A stretch of 64,000 nt of DNA from Burkholderia pyrrocinia (GCF_001028665.1 NZ_CP011503.1:496001-560000); one strand, 5' to 3'. Positions 44,222 through 54,538 are shown, counted from the stretch's first letter. Program-made: numbers and translations. The notes: generated by a model from the letters alone, not told the origin.

Positions 44222-45391
44222 TTACGCGCGCAACGGCTTCTTGCTGGCGCGCTTCGCCAGTTTCGCGATCTTGTCCTCATGCTTCGGCGCGGGCCACAGG
44301 CCTTCCGAGCGGTACAGCATGATGATCACCATCGCGAGGCCGTACAGCGCCTGGCGGATCACTTCCGTATCGACGATGTCATGACCGAACAGCGCATGCT
44401 GCAGCGGGCTCATCGTCGAGCGCAGGAATTCCGGGAAGATCGCGAGCAGCACCGCACCCAGGATCACGCCCGGGATGTGGCCCATGCCGCCGAGCACCAC
44501 GCACGCCAGCACGACGATCGATTCCCAGAACGTGAACGATTCCGGCGACACGAAGCCCTGGAACGAACCGAACATCGCGCCCGACAGGCCGCCGAACGAT
44601 GCGCCCATCGCAAACGCGAGCAGCTTCACGTTGCGGGTGTTGATGCCCATCGCCTTCGCCGCGATCTCGTCCTCGCGGATTGCCGCCCATGCGCGGCCGA
44701 TACGCGAGTGCTGCAGGCGCGTACACGTCCAGATCACCAGCAGCGAGCACAGCACGAACAGGTAGTAGTACATGTAGACCGACGGCAGCTGGAGGCCGAA
44801 CAGCGAGTGCGTCTGCGACAGGTTGAAGCCGCCGACGTGCACCGGATCGATGCCCGTGATCCCCTTCGGGCCGTTGGTGATGTTCACCGGACGGTCGAGG
44901 TTGTTCATGAAGATCCGGACGATTTCACCGAAGCCCAGCGTGACGATCGCCAAGTAGTCGCCGCGCAGTCGCAGCGTCGGCGCGCCGAGCAGGATCCCGA
45001 AGGTCGCCGCCAGCGCCATCGCGATCGGCACGATGATCAGGAACGGGATATGCAACCCGCCGGGCGCGAGGGCCGCGATCCACTCGAACTGCGAGGTCAG
45101 GTGCGGCGAAGACAGCAGCGCCGCCGTGTACGCGCCCACCGCGTAGAACGCGATGTAGCCGAGGTCGAGCAGGCCGGCGAAGCCGACCACCACGTTCAGG
45201 CCGAGCGCGAGCATCACGTACAGCATCGCGAAGTCGAGCACGCGGACCCAGTAGTTGCCGCCGGCCGAGCCGATGATGATCGGCGCGGCGATCACGAACG
45301 CAGCGGTCAGGATGCCGATGACGACGGTCTTGGTGGTGTTGCGCTCTTCGACGAGCGACGTCGAGGATTCGATCGGTTGAATGGATGTCAT
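44222..45391 (-). CDS. livM: Branched-chain amino acid ABC transporter permease LivM
   Basis: A 389-aa permease with an N-terminal polar extension of about 20 residues, then eight or more membrane segments. LALGLNVVVGFAGLLDLGYIAFYAVGAYTAAL and the GDYLAIVTLGFGEIVRIF loop are LivM signatures, as is AAIREDEIAAKAMGINT (EAA-like ATPase contact). It forms a heterodimer with LivH. Confidence 0.95.
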   Translation of the reverse strand: MTSIQPIESSTSLVEERNTTKTVVIGILTAAFVIAAPIIIGSAGGNYWVRVLDFAMLYVMLALGLNVVVGFAGLLDLGYIAFYAVGAYTAALLSSPHLTSQFEWIAALAPGGLHIPFLIIVPIAMALAATFGILLGAPTLRLRGDYLAIVTLGFGEIVRIFMNNLDRPVNITNGPKGITGIDPVHVGGFNLSQTHSLFGLQLPSVYMYYYLFVLCSLLVIWTCTRLQHSRIGRAWAAIREDEIAAKAMGINTRNVKLLAFAMGASFGGLSGAMFGSFQGFVSPESFTFWESIVVLACVVLGGMGHIPGVILGAVLLAIFPEFLRSTMSPLQHALFGHDIVDTEVIRQALYGLAMVIIMLYRSEGLWPAPKHEDKIAKLAKRASKKPLRA

Positions 45392-45409
45392 GTTGTTTGC
45401 TCCCTTCCG

Positions 45410-46360
45410 TTACGCGCGATCCGCGACACGTTCGCCCAGCAGGCCCGACGGACGGAACACCAGCACGATGATCAGCACGATGAAGGCGAACACGTCCTGG
45501 TAGTTACTGCCGAATACGCCACCCGTGAGGTTGCCGATGTAGCCGGCACCGAGCTGCTCGATCAGGCCGAGCAGCACGCCGCCGACCATCGCACCGCCGA
45601 GGTTGCCGATCCCGCCGAGCACCGCCGCCGTGAACGCCTTCATGCCGGGGATGAAGCCCATGTAGAAGTGCACGTTGCCGTATTCGGACGCGATCATCAC
45701 GCCGGCCAGCGCGGCCAGCGCGGAGCCGATCATGAACGTCGCGGAAATCACGAAGTTCGGGTTCACGCCCATCAGGCTCGCGGTGTTCGGGCTTTCGGCG
45801 ATCGCACGCATCGCGCGGCCGAGCTTGGTCTTGTGCACGAGCAGCAGCAGGCCGCCCATCACGATGAACGCAACGGCGATGATCACGATTTCAGTCACCG
45901 AGATCACGGCGCCGGGCGTCGTGTCGGTGGCCTTGATCACGTTGATCGGGTCGGTCGGCAGCAATTGCGGGAACGGCAGCGGGTTGCGCGACCAGATGAT
46001 CATCGCAGCCGTCTGCAGCAGGATCGACACGCCGATCGCGGTGATCAGCGGCGCGAGGCGCGGCGCGCGGCGCAGCGGCCGGTATGCGACACGCTCGATC
46101 GTGAAGCCGACGAATGCACAGACGACCGCGGCAATGCCCAGGGCGATCGTCAGCGTCGCGATGTTGCCGAGTCCGGGGAAATGGTTCTGCAGCACGGTGA
46201 TGGCCGACAACGCGACCATCGCGCCGATCATCAGCACGTCGCCGTGCGCGAAGTTGATGATGCCGAGAATGCCGTACACCATCGTGTAACCCAACGCGAT
46301 GATGGCGTACACACTGCCGAGCACCAGCCCGTTGAGAACCTGCTGGACGAAAATATCCAT
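45410..46360 (-). CDS. livH: Branched-chain amino acid ABC transporter permease LivH
   Basis: A 316-aa permease starting MDIFVQQVLNGLVLGSVYAI, with GYTMVYGILGIINFAHGDVLMIGA as hallmark, an ATPase-contact loop GRAMRAIAESPNTASLMGVN, and AAVLGGIGNLGGAMVGGVLLGL near the C-terminus. Membrane segments number about eight. First intact gene of the operon; the binding-protein gene upstream is decayed and has its own terminator. Confidence 0.95.
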   Translation of the reverse strand: MDIFVQQVLNGLVLGSVYAIIALGYTMVYGILGIINFAHGDVLMIGAMVALSAITVLQNHFPGLGNIATLTIALGIAAVVCAFVGFTIERVAYRPLRRAPRLAPLITAIGVSILLQTAAMIIWSRNPLPFPQLLPTDPINVIKATDTTPGAVISVTEIVIIAVAFIVMGGLLLLVHKTKLGRAMRAIAESPNTASLMGVNPNFVISATFMIGSALAALAGVMIASEYGNVHFYMGFIPGMKAFTAAVLGGIGNLGGAMVGGVLLGLIEQLGAGYIGNLTGGVFGSNYQDVFAFIVLIIVLVFRPSGLLGERVADRA

Positions 46361-46527
46361 TTAAAGCTCCTTGGCCCGTGCTGCCGGAGGACGTTGCGCC
46401 CCGCGGGTAAGCGAGGAATCGCGCCTTCTCGGCGACACTGCGGGTACTAGTCGATACCGGTAAGGGTGTGGATCGTCCCGGCGCGCGCCGCCCGGCCTGT
46501 ACGGCCGGACCTGCCGCCGGAGCGGAT

Positions 46528-46559
46528 ACAAAAACGGCACCGCACTGTTCCGGTGCCGT
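46528..46559 (-). terminator. Intrinsic terminator after the decayed livK
   Basis: ACGGCACCG / CGGTGCCGT stem with an 8-nt loop; on the minus strand it is followed by TTTTTG. Such a partial terminator between livK and livH commonly sets excess binding protein over permease; here it remains although livK is damaged. Confidence 0.8.
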
Positions 46560-46573
46560 CATGAGTCCCGTCG

Positions 46574-47251
46574 CTAAATCGTCACGACGTCGAGGACGGT
46601 GTTCGTGGCCTCCTTGAAGTCGTAGGGCAGCATGCCGAGACAGCCATCGTCCGGTTGCCCGGCATCCGTGCCTTTTCCCGTCCGGTGCGAGGCAAGCCCC
46701 GCATCCGGGCAGATCGGATTCCGTGCCGCGTCGCCTGGCAAGGCATCGCGAAAGCCGCGCCCGACATTCGTCAGGACTGCGTCGGAATCCATCGTACGAA
46801 CCAGGCCGCGCGCCACGACATCACCGCTCGCGGCGACACGCTGATTCGTCGAATCGAAATGAAAGGGGGCCGGCGAGATCTCCACGCTGCCCGCATCGCC
46901 GGGCGCCATAGCCGGCATCCGTCGGTCGGCGCGCACGGTCGTTGTCGCACCGCGACCGGCGGCTTGTTGCGATACAACCTGCATGCCCGCTGCCTGATCG
47001 TTCGTCAGGCCTAGCGCGTTGATTTCCTCGATCGCCAAACGTGCCCCGTTTTCCTTGTCCTTGCCCAATTGCGCGATGCGGCACGCCGATGGCGCCGCAC
47101 GACCGGTTCCGGCGACGCGCACGCCGCTGGCCGGCGGTGCCGCGAACACCGCAGCTTCCCTGCCCGCCCCGTCGTCGCTCTTTTTGCTGCAACCGGCAAG
47201 CATTGCAACCGGTGCGGCGACGGACACGGCGTAAGCCAACTTCACATGCAT
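46574..47251 (-). pseudogene. livK: Decayed branched-chain amino acid binding protein (LivK remnant)
   Basis: An open frame of 225 codons against about 375-380 for an intact LivK. A lipoprotein signal sequence is kept (MHVKLAYAVSVAAPVAMLAGC, lipobox AMLAGC); so are LGKDKENGARLAIEEINALG, the short VEISP block, RNPICPDAGLA and the C-terminal TVLDVV. Between these the sequence no longer looks like the family and about 150 residues are missing, including most of both ligand-binding lobes. The ribosome-binding site (GGGAG) and a promoter-like region near 47310-47340 remain. Probably non-functional. Recognition is by eye from family knowledge. Confidence 0.72.
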
Positions 47252-47464
47252 TGAATGGTCTCCCGCGCCTTGCCAAAACCCGATTCCAAAGCCATTCCGG
47301 CCTGAAAACGGGCGCATTGTAACTCCATTTATAGGACGCCAATAATCCTGATTCGATGGGGTTTTCCTGCATTGCAACCAATTTTGAGACACGCTCGGGA
47401 ACGCGCAGAGCAACCGGGTTGCACCGAGACCGCGAATTATGGTTGCGATTGCGGTTTCGACGCA

Positions 47465-47493
47465 CAAAAAAAAGCGCGCCTGGAGGCGCGCTT
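47465..47493 (-). terminator. Intrinsic terminator after ispH
   Basis: AAGCGCGCC-tgga-GGCGCGCTT stem; on the minus strand it is followed by a run of T residues. It lies 28 bp beyond the ispH stop. The remaining gap to livK (47252-47464) holds only promoter-like AT-rich sequence and a short palindrome GCAACC-g-GGTTGC near 47410. Confidence 0.9.
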
Positions 47494-47520
47494 CGGTGTT
47501 CCGCGGGTGCGATGCGGCAA

Positions 47521-48501
47521 TCAGGCAGCGGGCGGCAGGTTCAACCCGCGCGGCAGCGGAAACGACACGTTTTCCTCGATGCCGTCGAGCGCGCGGACGT
47601 TGCGCACGCCGAGCTCCCGCAGCCGCGCGATCACGGCCTGGGCGAGCACTTCGGGGGCCGACGCGCCGGCCGTCACGCCGATTCGGCGCTTGCCTGCGAC
47701 CCATGCCGGATCGATCTGGTCGGGCGCATCGACCATGTACGCGTCCACACCGCGCTTCTCGGCCACTTCGCGCAGGCGGCTCGAATTCGAGCTGTTCGGG
47801 CTGCCGACAACGATCACGACATCGCACTGCGGCGCCATGAACTTCACCGCATCCTGGCGGTTCTGCGTCGCGTAGCAGATGTCCTGCTTCTTCGGCTCGC
47901 GGATCCTCGGATACTTCGCCTTCAGCGCCGCGATGATCTCGGCCGCGTCGTCGACGGACAGCGTCGTCTGCGTGACGAGCGCAATGCGCTCGGGATCGGC
48001 GAGCTCGAGCTTCTGCACGTCCTCGACGCTCTCGACGAGATGCATGCCGCGCTCGACCTGCCCCATCGTGCCTTCGACTTCCGGGTGGCCCTTGTGCCCG
48101 ATCATCACGATATCGACGCCGTCCTGGCGCATCTTCGCCACCTCGACGTGCACCTTCGTGACGAGCGGACAGGTTGCGTCGTAAATGCGCAACCCGCGCA
48201 CGTCGGCCTCGTCGCGCACGGCCTTCGACACGCCGTGCGCGCTGAAGATCACGGTGTTGCCGGCCGGCACTTCCTCGAGTTCCTCGACGAAGATCGCGCC
48301 TTTCTTTTTCAGATCCTCGACCACGTACTTGTTGTGGACGATTTCGTGGCGGACGTAGATCGGCGCACCGTGCATCGCGATCGCGCGCTCGACGATCTCG
48401 ATCGCGCGGTCGACGCCTGCGCAGAAGCCGCGCGGCTGGGCCAGCAGGATTTCGGCATCGGCGGCGACGGTCTGCCCGGACAGCGTATCGGTGGTGCTCA
48501 T
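47521..48501 (-). CDS. ispH: 4-hydroxy-3-methylbut-2-enyl diphosphate reductase
   Basis: A 326-aa Fe-S enzyme catalysing the last step of the MEP pathway, giving IPP and DMAPP. The three cluster cysteines lie in [25 protein letters not shown] and [13 protein letters not shown]; the substrate motif is [12 protein letters not shown]. The ATG at 48501 (MSTTDTLSG) gives the normal length. It follows fkpB after 2 bp, the common fkpB-ispH pair. Confidence 0.95.
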   Translation of the reverse strand: MSTTDTLSGQTVAADAEILLAQPRGFCAGVDRAIEIVERAIAMHGAPIYVRHEIVHNKYVVEDLKKKGAIFVEELEEVPAGNTVIFSAHGVSKAVRDEADVRGLRIYDATCPLVTKVHVEVAKMRQDGVDIVMIGHKGHPEVEGTMGQVERGMHLVESVEDVQKLELADPERIALVTQTTLSVDDAAEIIAALKAKYPRIREPKKQDICYATQNRQDAVKFMAPQCDVVIVVGSPNSSNSSRLREVAEKRGVDAYMVDAPDQIDPAWVAGKRRIGVTAGASAPEVLAQAVIARLRELGVRNVRALDGIEENVSFPLPRGLNLPPAA

Positions 48502-48503
48502 GA

Positions 48504-48959
48504 TTACAGGATTCCGATGATTTTCACTTCGAACGTGAGCGCTTGGCCCGCGAGCGGATGATTGAAGTCGAACAGCGCCGAGGTTTCGCTGACTTCCTTC
48601 AGCACCCCCGCATACCGGCCGCCGTCCGGCGCGTTGAACTCGATCAGCTCGCCCGGCGTGAAATCGTCGCCGACCATCCCGTTCTCGCGCAGCGTCGACA
48701 GCGTCACGCGCTGGAGCATGTCGGGATTCCGGGGACCGAACCCCTGTTCGGGGGTTAGCTGAAAAGTCGAGTGGTCTCCAACCCTGAGCCCGAGCAGAAT
48801 CTGTTCCAGCGACGGCGCCAGTTGCCCCGCGCCGAGCAGCAGCGTGGCGGGCTTGTCGGTGAAGGTGTTGACGATGTCGGCGCCGTCGGCCAGTGCCAGC
48901 CGGTAATGCAACGTGACGTGGGAACCGGGCTTCACTTCGGATAGATCGATGAGGCTCAT
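48504..48959 (-). CDS. fkpB: FKBP-type peptidyl-prolyl isomerase, SlpA/FkpB type
   Basis: A 151-aa FKBP with the SlyD/SlpA-like inserted flap: [42 protein letters not shown], the flap, and a returning [18 protein letters not shown] block. The family has prolyl isomerase and chaperone activity. Directly upstream of ispH in the same operon. Confidence 0.9.
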   Translation of the reverse strand: MSLIDLSEVKPGSHVTLHYRLALADGADIVNTFTDKPATLLLGAGQLAPSLEQILLGLRVGDHSTFQLTPEQGFGPRNPDMLQRVTLSTLRENGMVGDDFTPGELIEFNAPDGGRYAGVLKEVSETSALFDFNHPLAGQALTFEVKIIGIL

Positions 48960-49094
48960 GAATTACTCGTTCAGTCGGCGCCCGATACGGCCGAAAGGCC
49001 CGGCGCAAAGCCAATATTGTAAGTCACCTGAGCGCGCAAGGCGGAAAGTGCGACGACGTCGCGCAGCCAGCCCGCCGCCAATGGAGTTTCGAGC

Positions 49095-49868
49095 ATGCTG
49101 TCACCCTGCCTCGCCCTGCCGCCGGCCGAATGCCGCGACACCGCCGACGAGCCGGCCGATCCGCCCGGCCGCGTCCTCCCGATCCGCCGGCGCAAGCGCC
49201 GCCCGGGCGACTGGCGGCCCGAGCGGCCGCGCGAGCGATTGCTGGAGCGCGGCCCGGCCGCGCTGACCGACGACGAACTGATCGCGCTGCTGCTCGGCAC
49301 CGGCAAGCCCGGGCACGACGTATTCGCCAGCGCCCGCGCGTTGGTCAAGCAGTTCGGAACGTTGCGCGGGCTGCTCGAGGCGACGACCGACGATTTCGAG
49401 GCGCACCCCGGCATCGGCCCCGCGCGCTCCACGCGGCTGGCCGCGGTTACCGAGATCGCGCGACGCATGCTGAAGGAGAAAGCACGCGAGCGGACGCAAA
49501 TCGATTCGCCCGCCGCGGTCGAGGATTATCTGCGGCTGAAGATCGGCACGCACCCGTGCGAAGTGTTCGTCGCGGTGTACCTCGACGCCCGCAACCGTTT
49601 GATCGACACGGAGGAAATCACGCGCGGCACGCTGACGCGCATGGCCGTCTACCCGCGCGAAATCGTGCGCCGCGCGATGATGCAGAACGCCGCGGCGCTG
49701 ATCGTCGCACACAACCATCCGTCGGGTGCGGTACAGCCGAGCGCGGAGGATCGCCGCCTGACCCGCGTGCTGCGCGACGCGCTCGAACTCGTCGACGTGC
49801 GGCTGCTCGATCACGTCGTCGTCGGCACCAGCGACACTTTTTCGTTCGCACGTGCCGGTTGGCTGTAG
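49095..49868 (+). CDS. radC: RadC/JAB-domain protein
   Basis: A 257-aa protein. A helix-hairpin-helix region ([15 protein letters not shown]... [15 protein letters not shown]) precedes the MPN/JAB metallo-domain with E(x)n-HNHPSG...D ([21 protein letters not shown]). RadC was once thought to act in repair; its biochemical role remains unclear. Basic N-terminus [20 protein letters not shown]. It stands alone, divergent from fkpB-ispH and upstream of rpmB. Confidence 0.9.
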   Translation: MLSPCLALPPAECRDTADEPADPPGRVLPIRRRKRRPGDWRPERPRERLLERGPAALTDDELIALLLGTGKPGHDVFASARALVKQFGTLRGLLEATTDDFEAHPGIGPARSTRLAAVTEIARRMLKEKARERTQIDSPAAVEDYLRLKIGTHPCEVFVAVYLDARNRLIDTEEITRGTLTRMAVYPREIVRRAMMQNAAALIVAHNHPSGAVQPSAEDRRLTRVLRDALELVDVRLLDHVVVGTSDTFSFARAGWL

Positions 49869-49922
49869 ACTGTGGCGCGGCGGCCCGACCCAGGGCGCCG
49901 CAACGACGAAGCGAAATTAGGT

Positions 49923-49952
49923 TTGATTTTCCTGAACTTTTTCTGCTAGAAT
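49923..49952 (+). promoter_or_regulatory. Promoter of rpmB-rpmG
   Basis: -35 TTGATT (49923-49928), 18-bp spacer, -10 TAGAAT (49947-49952). The predicted leader is about 145 nt to the rpmB ATG and contains a small hairpin CCTTG-tctg-CAAGG; AGGAG precedes the start codon. Confidence 0.6.
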
Positions 49953-50105
49953 CGCCGTCTGTATTTTTTCCAACCAGTTCTAGCCATCGAAGGGCCTTGT
50001 CTGCAAGGGCTACGGCGTTCTGAGTGCAGCCATGGATCACGTGGCGGTGCGATGGAACCTTCACCGGCGATCGAACCCCGAATTTAGCGTATTAGGAGTG
50101 CTCTC

Positions 50106-50339
50106 ATGGCACGCGTATGCCAAGTAACTGGGAAAGCGCCGATGAGCGGCAACAACGTTTCCCACGCCAACAACAAGACCAAGCGTCGCTTCCTGCCGAA
50201 CCTGCAAAACCGCCGGTTCTGGGTAGAGAGCGAAAACCGCTGGGTGCGCCTGCGCGTTTCGAACGCCGGCCTGCGCCTGATCGACAAGAACGGCATCGAT
50301 TCCGTGCTCGCTGACCTGCGCGCACGCGGCGAAGCCTAA
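50106..50339 (+). CDS. rpmB: Ribosomal protein bL28
   Basis: A 77-aa 50S subunit protein, [20 protein letters not shown] onward, with [16 protein letters not shown] and the C-terminal [19 protein letters not shown]. It lacks the CXXC pairs of zinc-binding L28 forms. Preceded by AGGAG at 50094-50098 and followed 17 bp later by rpmG. Confidence 0.97.
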
Positions 50340-50356
50340 GCCCAAGGAGCACAATC

Positions 50357-50524
50357 ATGGCAAAAGGCGCCCGCGACAAGATCAAGCTTGAGTCGACCGC
50401 TGGTACGGGTCACTTCTACACGACCACGAAGAACAAGCGCAACATGCCGGAAAAGATGGCGATCAAGAAGTTCGATCCCGTCGTCCGCAAGCATGTGGAA
50501 TACAAAGAAACCAAGATCAAGTAA
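50357..50524 (+). CDS. rpmG: Ribosomal protein bL33
   Basis: A 55-aa 50S subunit protein: [20 protein letters not shown], then [20 protein letters not shown] and VEYKETKIK. It has no cysteine, so it is the zinc-independent (C-minus) form, like its neighbour L28. AAGGAG lies seven bases upstream. Confidence 0.96.
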   Translation: MAKGARDKIKLESTAGTGHFYTTTKNKRNMPEKMAIKKFDPVVRKHVEYKETKIK

Positions 50525-50556
50525 TCTCCGGTTTCTGCCAGCCTGACGGCGACCGA

Positions 50557-50584
50557 AAAGCCCCGCACATGCGGGGCTTTTTGT
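50557..50584 (+). terminator. Intrinsic terminator after rpmG
   Basis: AAGCCCCGCA / TGCGGGGCTT stem with TTTTTGTTTT following. Confidence 0.93.
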
Positions 50585-50684
50585 TTTGCGCGCACGCTCG
50601 TGCCCGACGCGGTATGCTCTCCCCTTTCCGCGGCCATGGCCGCCGGAACGCACAAGATCAAAAGCGTAACGATGGAGATGCAGC

Positions 50685-52271
50685 ATGAAATTCGACGTGG
50701 CGATCGTCGGCAGCGGCCTGGCAGGGCTGTCGGTCGCGCTCAATCTGGCCAGCACGCGACGTGTCGCGCTGATCGCGAAACGTTCGATGATGGAGGGCGC
50801 AAGCGATAACGCGCAGGGCGGCATCGCGGCAGTCCTCGATTCGGCAGACAGTATCGAGAACCACGTCGACGACACGCTGGTCGCCGGTGGCGGCCTGTGC
50901 GACGAAGGCGCGACGCGCTATATCGTCGAGCACGGCCGCGAAGCGATCGAATGGCTGATCTCGCAAGGCGTGCCGTTCACGAAGGACGACGCGGCCGAAC
51001 TCGGCTTCCACCTGACGCGCGAAGGCGGCCACAGCCACCGCCGGATCATCCACGCGGCCGATGCGACCGGCCATGCGGTGCTCGCGACGCTGTCGGAGCG
51101 CGCGCGCCAGCATCCGAACATCACGTTCTTCGAAAACCACCATGCGATCGACCTGATCACGTCGGACCGGCTCGGCCTGCCCGGCCGCCGCTGTCACGGC
51201 CTGTATGCGCTCGACGTCGACAACGACCGCACGATCACGATCGAGGCGCCGCATACGGTGCTCGCAACGGGCGGTGCCGGCAAGGTCTACCTGTACACGA
51301 CGAATCCCGACACGGCGACCGGCGACGGCATCGCGATGGCGTGGCGCGCGGGCTGCCGCGTGTCGAACATGGAATTCATCCAGTTCCACCCGACCTGCCT
51401 GTTCCATCCGTATGCGAAATCGTTCCTGATTTCGGAGGCCGTGCGCGGCGAAGGCGGCCTGCTGAAGCTGCCCGACGGCACGCGTTTCATGCCCGCGCAC
51501 GATCCGCGCGCCGAGCTTGCGCCGCGCGACATCGTCGCGCGCGCGATCGACTTCGAGATCAAGAAGCGCGGGATCGACTGCGTGTATCTCGACATCAGCC
51601 ATCAGCCGGAAGCGTTCCTGCGCGAACATTTCCCGACGATCCATGCGCGCTGCCTCGAATTCGGCATCGACATCGCGAAACAGCCGATCCCCGTCGTGCC
51701 GGCCGCGCACTACACGTGCGGCGGCGTCGTGACCGATCTCGCCGGGCGCACCGATCTCGCGGGCCTGTACGCGGTCGGCGAAACGTCGTACACGGGGCTG
51801 CACGGCGCGAACCGGCTCGCCAGCAACTCGCTGCTCGAATGCCTCGTGATCGGCCGTGCAGCGGCCGAGGCGATCGAGGCAGCCGGCTTCGACGCCGAAA
51901 CGCCGGCCACGCTGCCCGCATGGGATGAAAGCCGCGTGTCGGATGCGGACGAGGAAGTCGTCGTCGCGCACAACTGGGACGAGTTGCGCCGCCTGATGTG
52001 GAACTACGTCGGCATCGTGCGCACCGACAAGCGCCTCGAACGCGCGAAGCACCGGCTGTCGCTGCTGCGTGACGAGATCCACGAGTACTACGCAAACTTC
52101 CGCGTGACACGCGACCTGCTCGAACTGCGCAACCTCGTCGACGTGGCGACGCTGATCGTGAAGAGTGCGCACTCGCGCCGCGAAAGCCGCGGGCTGCACT
52201 ACAGCCGCGACTGGCCCCACACGCTGCCGAAGGCGCTGCCGAGCGTACTCACGCCGCGCGCGCGTCGCTGA
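50685..52271 (+). CDS. nadB: L-aspartate oxidase
   Basis: A 528-aa FAD enzyme making iminoaspartate, the first step of NAD synthesis. The FAD motif is [18 protein letters not shown], followed by [15 protein letters not shown], the active-site region [16 protein letters not shown], and [20 protein letters not shown] and [18 protein letters not shown] near the C-terminus of the flavin domain. A C-terminal helical domain completes it. It faces nadA-nadC, separated by a shared terminator. Confidence 0.96.
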   Translation: MKFDVAIVGSGLAGLSVALNLASTRRVALIAKRSMMEGASDNAQGGIAAVLDSADSIENHVDDTLVAGGGLCDEGATRYIVEHGREAIEWLISQGVPFTKDDAAELGFHLTREGGHSHRRIIHAADATGHAVLATLSERARQHPNITFFENHHAIDLITSDRLGLPGRRCHGLYALDVDNDRTITIEAPHTVLATGGAGKVYLYTTNPDTATGDGIAMAWRAGCRVSNMEFIQFHPTCLFHPYAKSFLISEAVRGEGGLLKLPDGTRFMPAHDPRAELAPRDIVARAIDFEIKKRGIDCVYLDISHQPEAFLREHFPTIHARCLEFGIDIAKQPIPVVPAAHYTCGGVVTDLAGRTDLAGLYAVGETSYTGLHGANRLASNSLLECLVIGRAAAEAIEAAGFDAETPATLPAWDESRVSDADEEVVVAHNWDELRRLMWNYVGIVRTDKRLERAKHRLSLLRDEIHEYYANFRVTRDLLELRNLVDVATLIVKSAHSRRESRGLHYSRDWPHTLPKALPSVLTPRARR

Positions 52272-52304
52272 ACGACGCACCCTTCGCGGCTGCGGCCGCA
52301 CAGG

Positions 52305-52342
52305 AAAAAAGCCGTTGGCGTTTGCATGCCAACGGCTTTTTT
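52305..52342. terminator. Bidirectional intrinsic terminator between nadB and nadC
   Basis: AAAAAAGCCGTTGGC / GCCAACGGCTTTTTT with a short loop: near-perfect symmetry and T/A flanks between convergent genes. Confidence 0.95.
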
Positions 52343-52363
52343 GTCTGATCGCATGACGCTCGG

Positions 52364-53245
52364 TCAGTCGACGATTCGCATCGAATAGTCCGTCGCGCGC
52401 ACGTCCTTCGTCAGCGCGCCGATCGAGATGCGATCGACGCCCGTCTCCGCGAATGCGCGCACCGTGTCGAAATTGACACCGCCCGACACCTCGAGCACGG
52501 CCTTGCCGGCCGCCACGCGCACCGCTTCACGCATCATGTCGAGCGTGAAGTTGTCGAGCAGCACCGACTGCGCGCGATGTGCGAGCGCCGTGTCGAGCTG
52601 CGCGAGCGTCTCGACTTCAACCTGCACGGGCACGCCCGAATCCAGCGCGAACGCCGCGTCGAGCGCCTCGCCGACGCCGCCCGCCGCTGCGATGTGGTTC
52701 TCCTTGATCAGGATGCCGTCGTACAGCGCGAGACGCTGGTTCTCGCCGCCGCCGACGCGCACCGCGTATTTCTGCGCGAGCCGCAGGCCCGGCAGCGTCT
52801 TGCGCGTATCGAGGATCTTCGCGCGCGTGCCTTCGACACGATCGACATAACGGCGCGTCGCGGTCGCGACGCCCGACAGCAGTTGCAGGAAGTTCAGCCC
52901 GTTGCGCTCGGCCGTCAACAGCGCGCGCGCCGGCCCTTCGAGCTCGCAGACGGTCGAATCGGGCGCCATCCGGTCGCCTTCGCGGTAGCGCCATTGCACG
53001 GTGATCGCCGGATCGATCCGGTCGATCACGGCCTCGAACCATGGCACGCCGCACAGCACGGCTTCCTCGCGCACGATGATGCGCGCACGGCGACGCCCGC
53101 CGGCCGGCACGAGCCGCCCGGTCTGGTCGCCGGTGCCGACGTCTTCCGCAATCGCATCGGCAACGTTGCGCGCAATCGCGTCGTCGAATGCCGCGCCGTA
53201 TTGCTCGCGAACGATGTCGTAAAGCGGGGATACGGCACCGGTCAT
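52364..53245 (-). CDS. nadC: Nicotinate-nucleotide pyrophosphorylase (quinolinate phosphoribosyltransferase)
   Basis: A 293-aa enzyme turning quinolinate into nicotinate mononucleotide. [17 protein letters not shown] block ([19 protein letters not shown]), [23 protein letters not shown] and [15 protein letters not shown] carry substrate- and PRPP-binding residues; [10 protein letters not shown] is the C-terminal hallmark. The ATG overlaps the nadA stop as ATGA. Confidence 0.96.
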   Translation of the reverse strand: MTGAVSPLYDIVREQYGAAFDDAIARNVADAIAEDVGTGDQTGRLVPAGGRRRARIIVREEAVLCGVPWFEAVIDRIDPAITVQWRYREGDRMAPDSTVCELEGPARALLTAERNGLNFLQLLSGVATATRRYVDRVEGTRAKILDTRKTLPGLRLAQKYAVRVGGGENQRLALYDGILIKENHIAAAGGVGEALDAAFALDSGVPVQVEVETLAQLDTALAHRAQSVLLDNFTLDMMREAVRVAAGKAVLEVSGGVNFDTVRAFAETGVDRISIGALTKDVRATDYSMRIVD

Positions 53246-54378
53246 GCAGCCCCCACGTTCGCAAACAGTTGCTGGTCGCGCTGCAGATCGCCACTCGCCT
53301 GCACGCGCTTCTTGTGCGCGGCCGCGAAATCGAGCATCCGGTCGATCGGCAGGCGCGCCCGCTCGCCGATCGCGGGATCGACGAAGATCTCGTTGTGACC
53401 GCGTTCGAGCACGTCGGCGAGGTTCGCAAGGCCGTTCATCGCCATCCACGGGCAGTGCGCGCAGCTCTTGCAGGTCGCGCTGTTGCCGGCCGTCGGCGCT
53501 GCGATGAAGGTCTTGCCGGGTGCCGCGAGCTGCATCTTGTGCAGGATGCCCAGATCTGTCGCAACGATGAAGCGCGTCGCGTCGAACTTGACGGCCGCGT
53601 CGATCAGTTGCGTGGTCGAGCCGACGACATCGGCCTGCGCAACGACGTTTTCCGGCGATTCTGGATGGACGAGCACCTTCGCGTCCGGGTATTCGGCGCG
53701 CAGCAGGTCGAGCTCGATCCCCTTGAATTCGTCGTGTACGAGGCACGAACCCTGCCACAGCAGCATGTCCGCGCCGGTTTTCTTCTGGATATAACTGCCG
53801 AGATGGCGATCGGGCGCCCAGATGATCTTCTCGCCGCGCGCGTGCAGGTCGGCCACGATCTCGAGGCCGATCGACGACGTGACCATCCAGTCCGCGCGCG
53901 CCTTCACGGCCGCGCTGGTGTTCGCGTAGACGACGACGGTGCGGTCGGGATGCGCATCGCAGAACGCCGAGAATTCATCGACCGGACAGCCGAGGTCGAG
54001 CGAACAGGTCGCATCGAGATCGGGCATCAGGATTCGTTTGTTCGGGCTCAGGATCTTCGCGGTTTCGCCCATGAAGCGTACGCCGGCGACGACCAGCGTC
54101 TGCGCGTCGTGATCGCGGCCGAAGCGGGCCATTTCGAGCGAGTCGGCAACGCAGCCGCCGGTTTCGTCGGCGAGTTCCTGCAGTTCCGCATCCACGTAGT
54201 AGTGCGCGACCAGCACGGCCTTTTCACGCACGAGCAGCGCCTTGATGCGCGCCTTCAGCGCAGCGCGCTCCTCGGGGGACGGTGCATCGGGCACCTTGGC
54301 CCATGCCTGTCCCACGCCGCACACGGTCCCTGCTGCGACGGGCCGGTCGTACTCGACGGGTTTGATCGTCGATTGCAT
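53242..54378 (-). CDS. nadA: Quinolinate synthase A
   Basis: A 378-aa 4Fe-4S enzyme condensing iminoaspartate with dihydroxyacetone phosphate. Candidate cluster cysteines are in [17 protein letters not shown] or [17 protein letters not shown], in [11 protein letters not shown] and in [13 protein letters not shown]. The ATG at 54378 (MQSTIKP) is chosen because AGGAG (54387-54391) is eight bases upstream; an ATG two codons earlier would be only two bases from it. The leader carries three tandem 49-bp palindromic units that abut the ribosome-binding site. Confidence 0.95.
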   Translation of the reverse strand: MQSTIKPVEYDRPVAAGTVCGVGQAWAKVPDAPSPEERAALKARIKALLVREKAVLVAHYYVDAELQELADETGGCVADSLEMARFGRDHDAQTLVVAGVRFMGETAKILSPNKRILMPDLDATCSLDLGCPVDEFSAFCDAHPDRTVVVYANTSAAVKARADWMVTSSIGLEIVADLHARGEKIIWAPDRHLGSYIQKKTGADMLLWQGSCLVHDEFKGIELDLLRAEYPDAKVLVHPESPENVVAQADVVGSTTQLIDAAVKFDATRFIVATDLGILHKMQLAAPGKTFIAAPTAGNSATCKSCAHCPWMAMNGLANLADVLERGHNEIFVDPAIGERARLPIDRMLDFAAAHKKRVQASGDLQRDQQLFANVGAA

Positions 54379-54391
54379 CTCCATATCTCCT

Positions 54392-54538
54392 GTCGACCAG
54401 AGTTGGCGCTTTGGCGCTTACTTTGGTCCCATGCTTCGCGGTCGACCAGAGTTAGCGCTTTAACGCTTACTCTGGTCCCATGATTCACGGTCAACCAGAA
54501 TCAGCGCTTCAACACTACTCCGATCCCATCCTCTACGC
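54392..54538. repeat. Three tandem 49-bp palindromic units in the nadA leader
   Basis: Units start at 54392, 54441 and 54490, each opening GTCGACCAG or GTCAACCAG. The middle unit holds ACCAGAGT-t-AGCG-ctttaa-CGCT-t-ACTCTGGT (54445-54476); the first keeps the palindrome with minor changes (54396-54427); the third has degraded. They occupy the 5' leader of nadA right up to its ribosome-binding site. The rest of the gap (54539-54630) shows no feature. Confidence 0.85.

Noticed and set aside
50031..50128. Short ORF overlapping the rpmB start
   Set aside because: No ribosome-binding site and ordinary composition for chance ORFs in this leader.
54392..54538. NAD+ riboswitch upstream of nadA
   Set aside because: The known NAD+-I aptamer consensus loops were not seen; the units are DNA-level palindromes repeated at 49-bp intervals, so a known riboswitch is not called.
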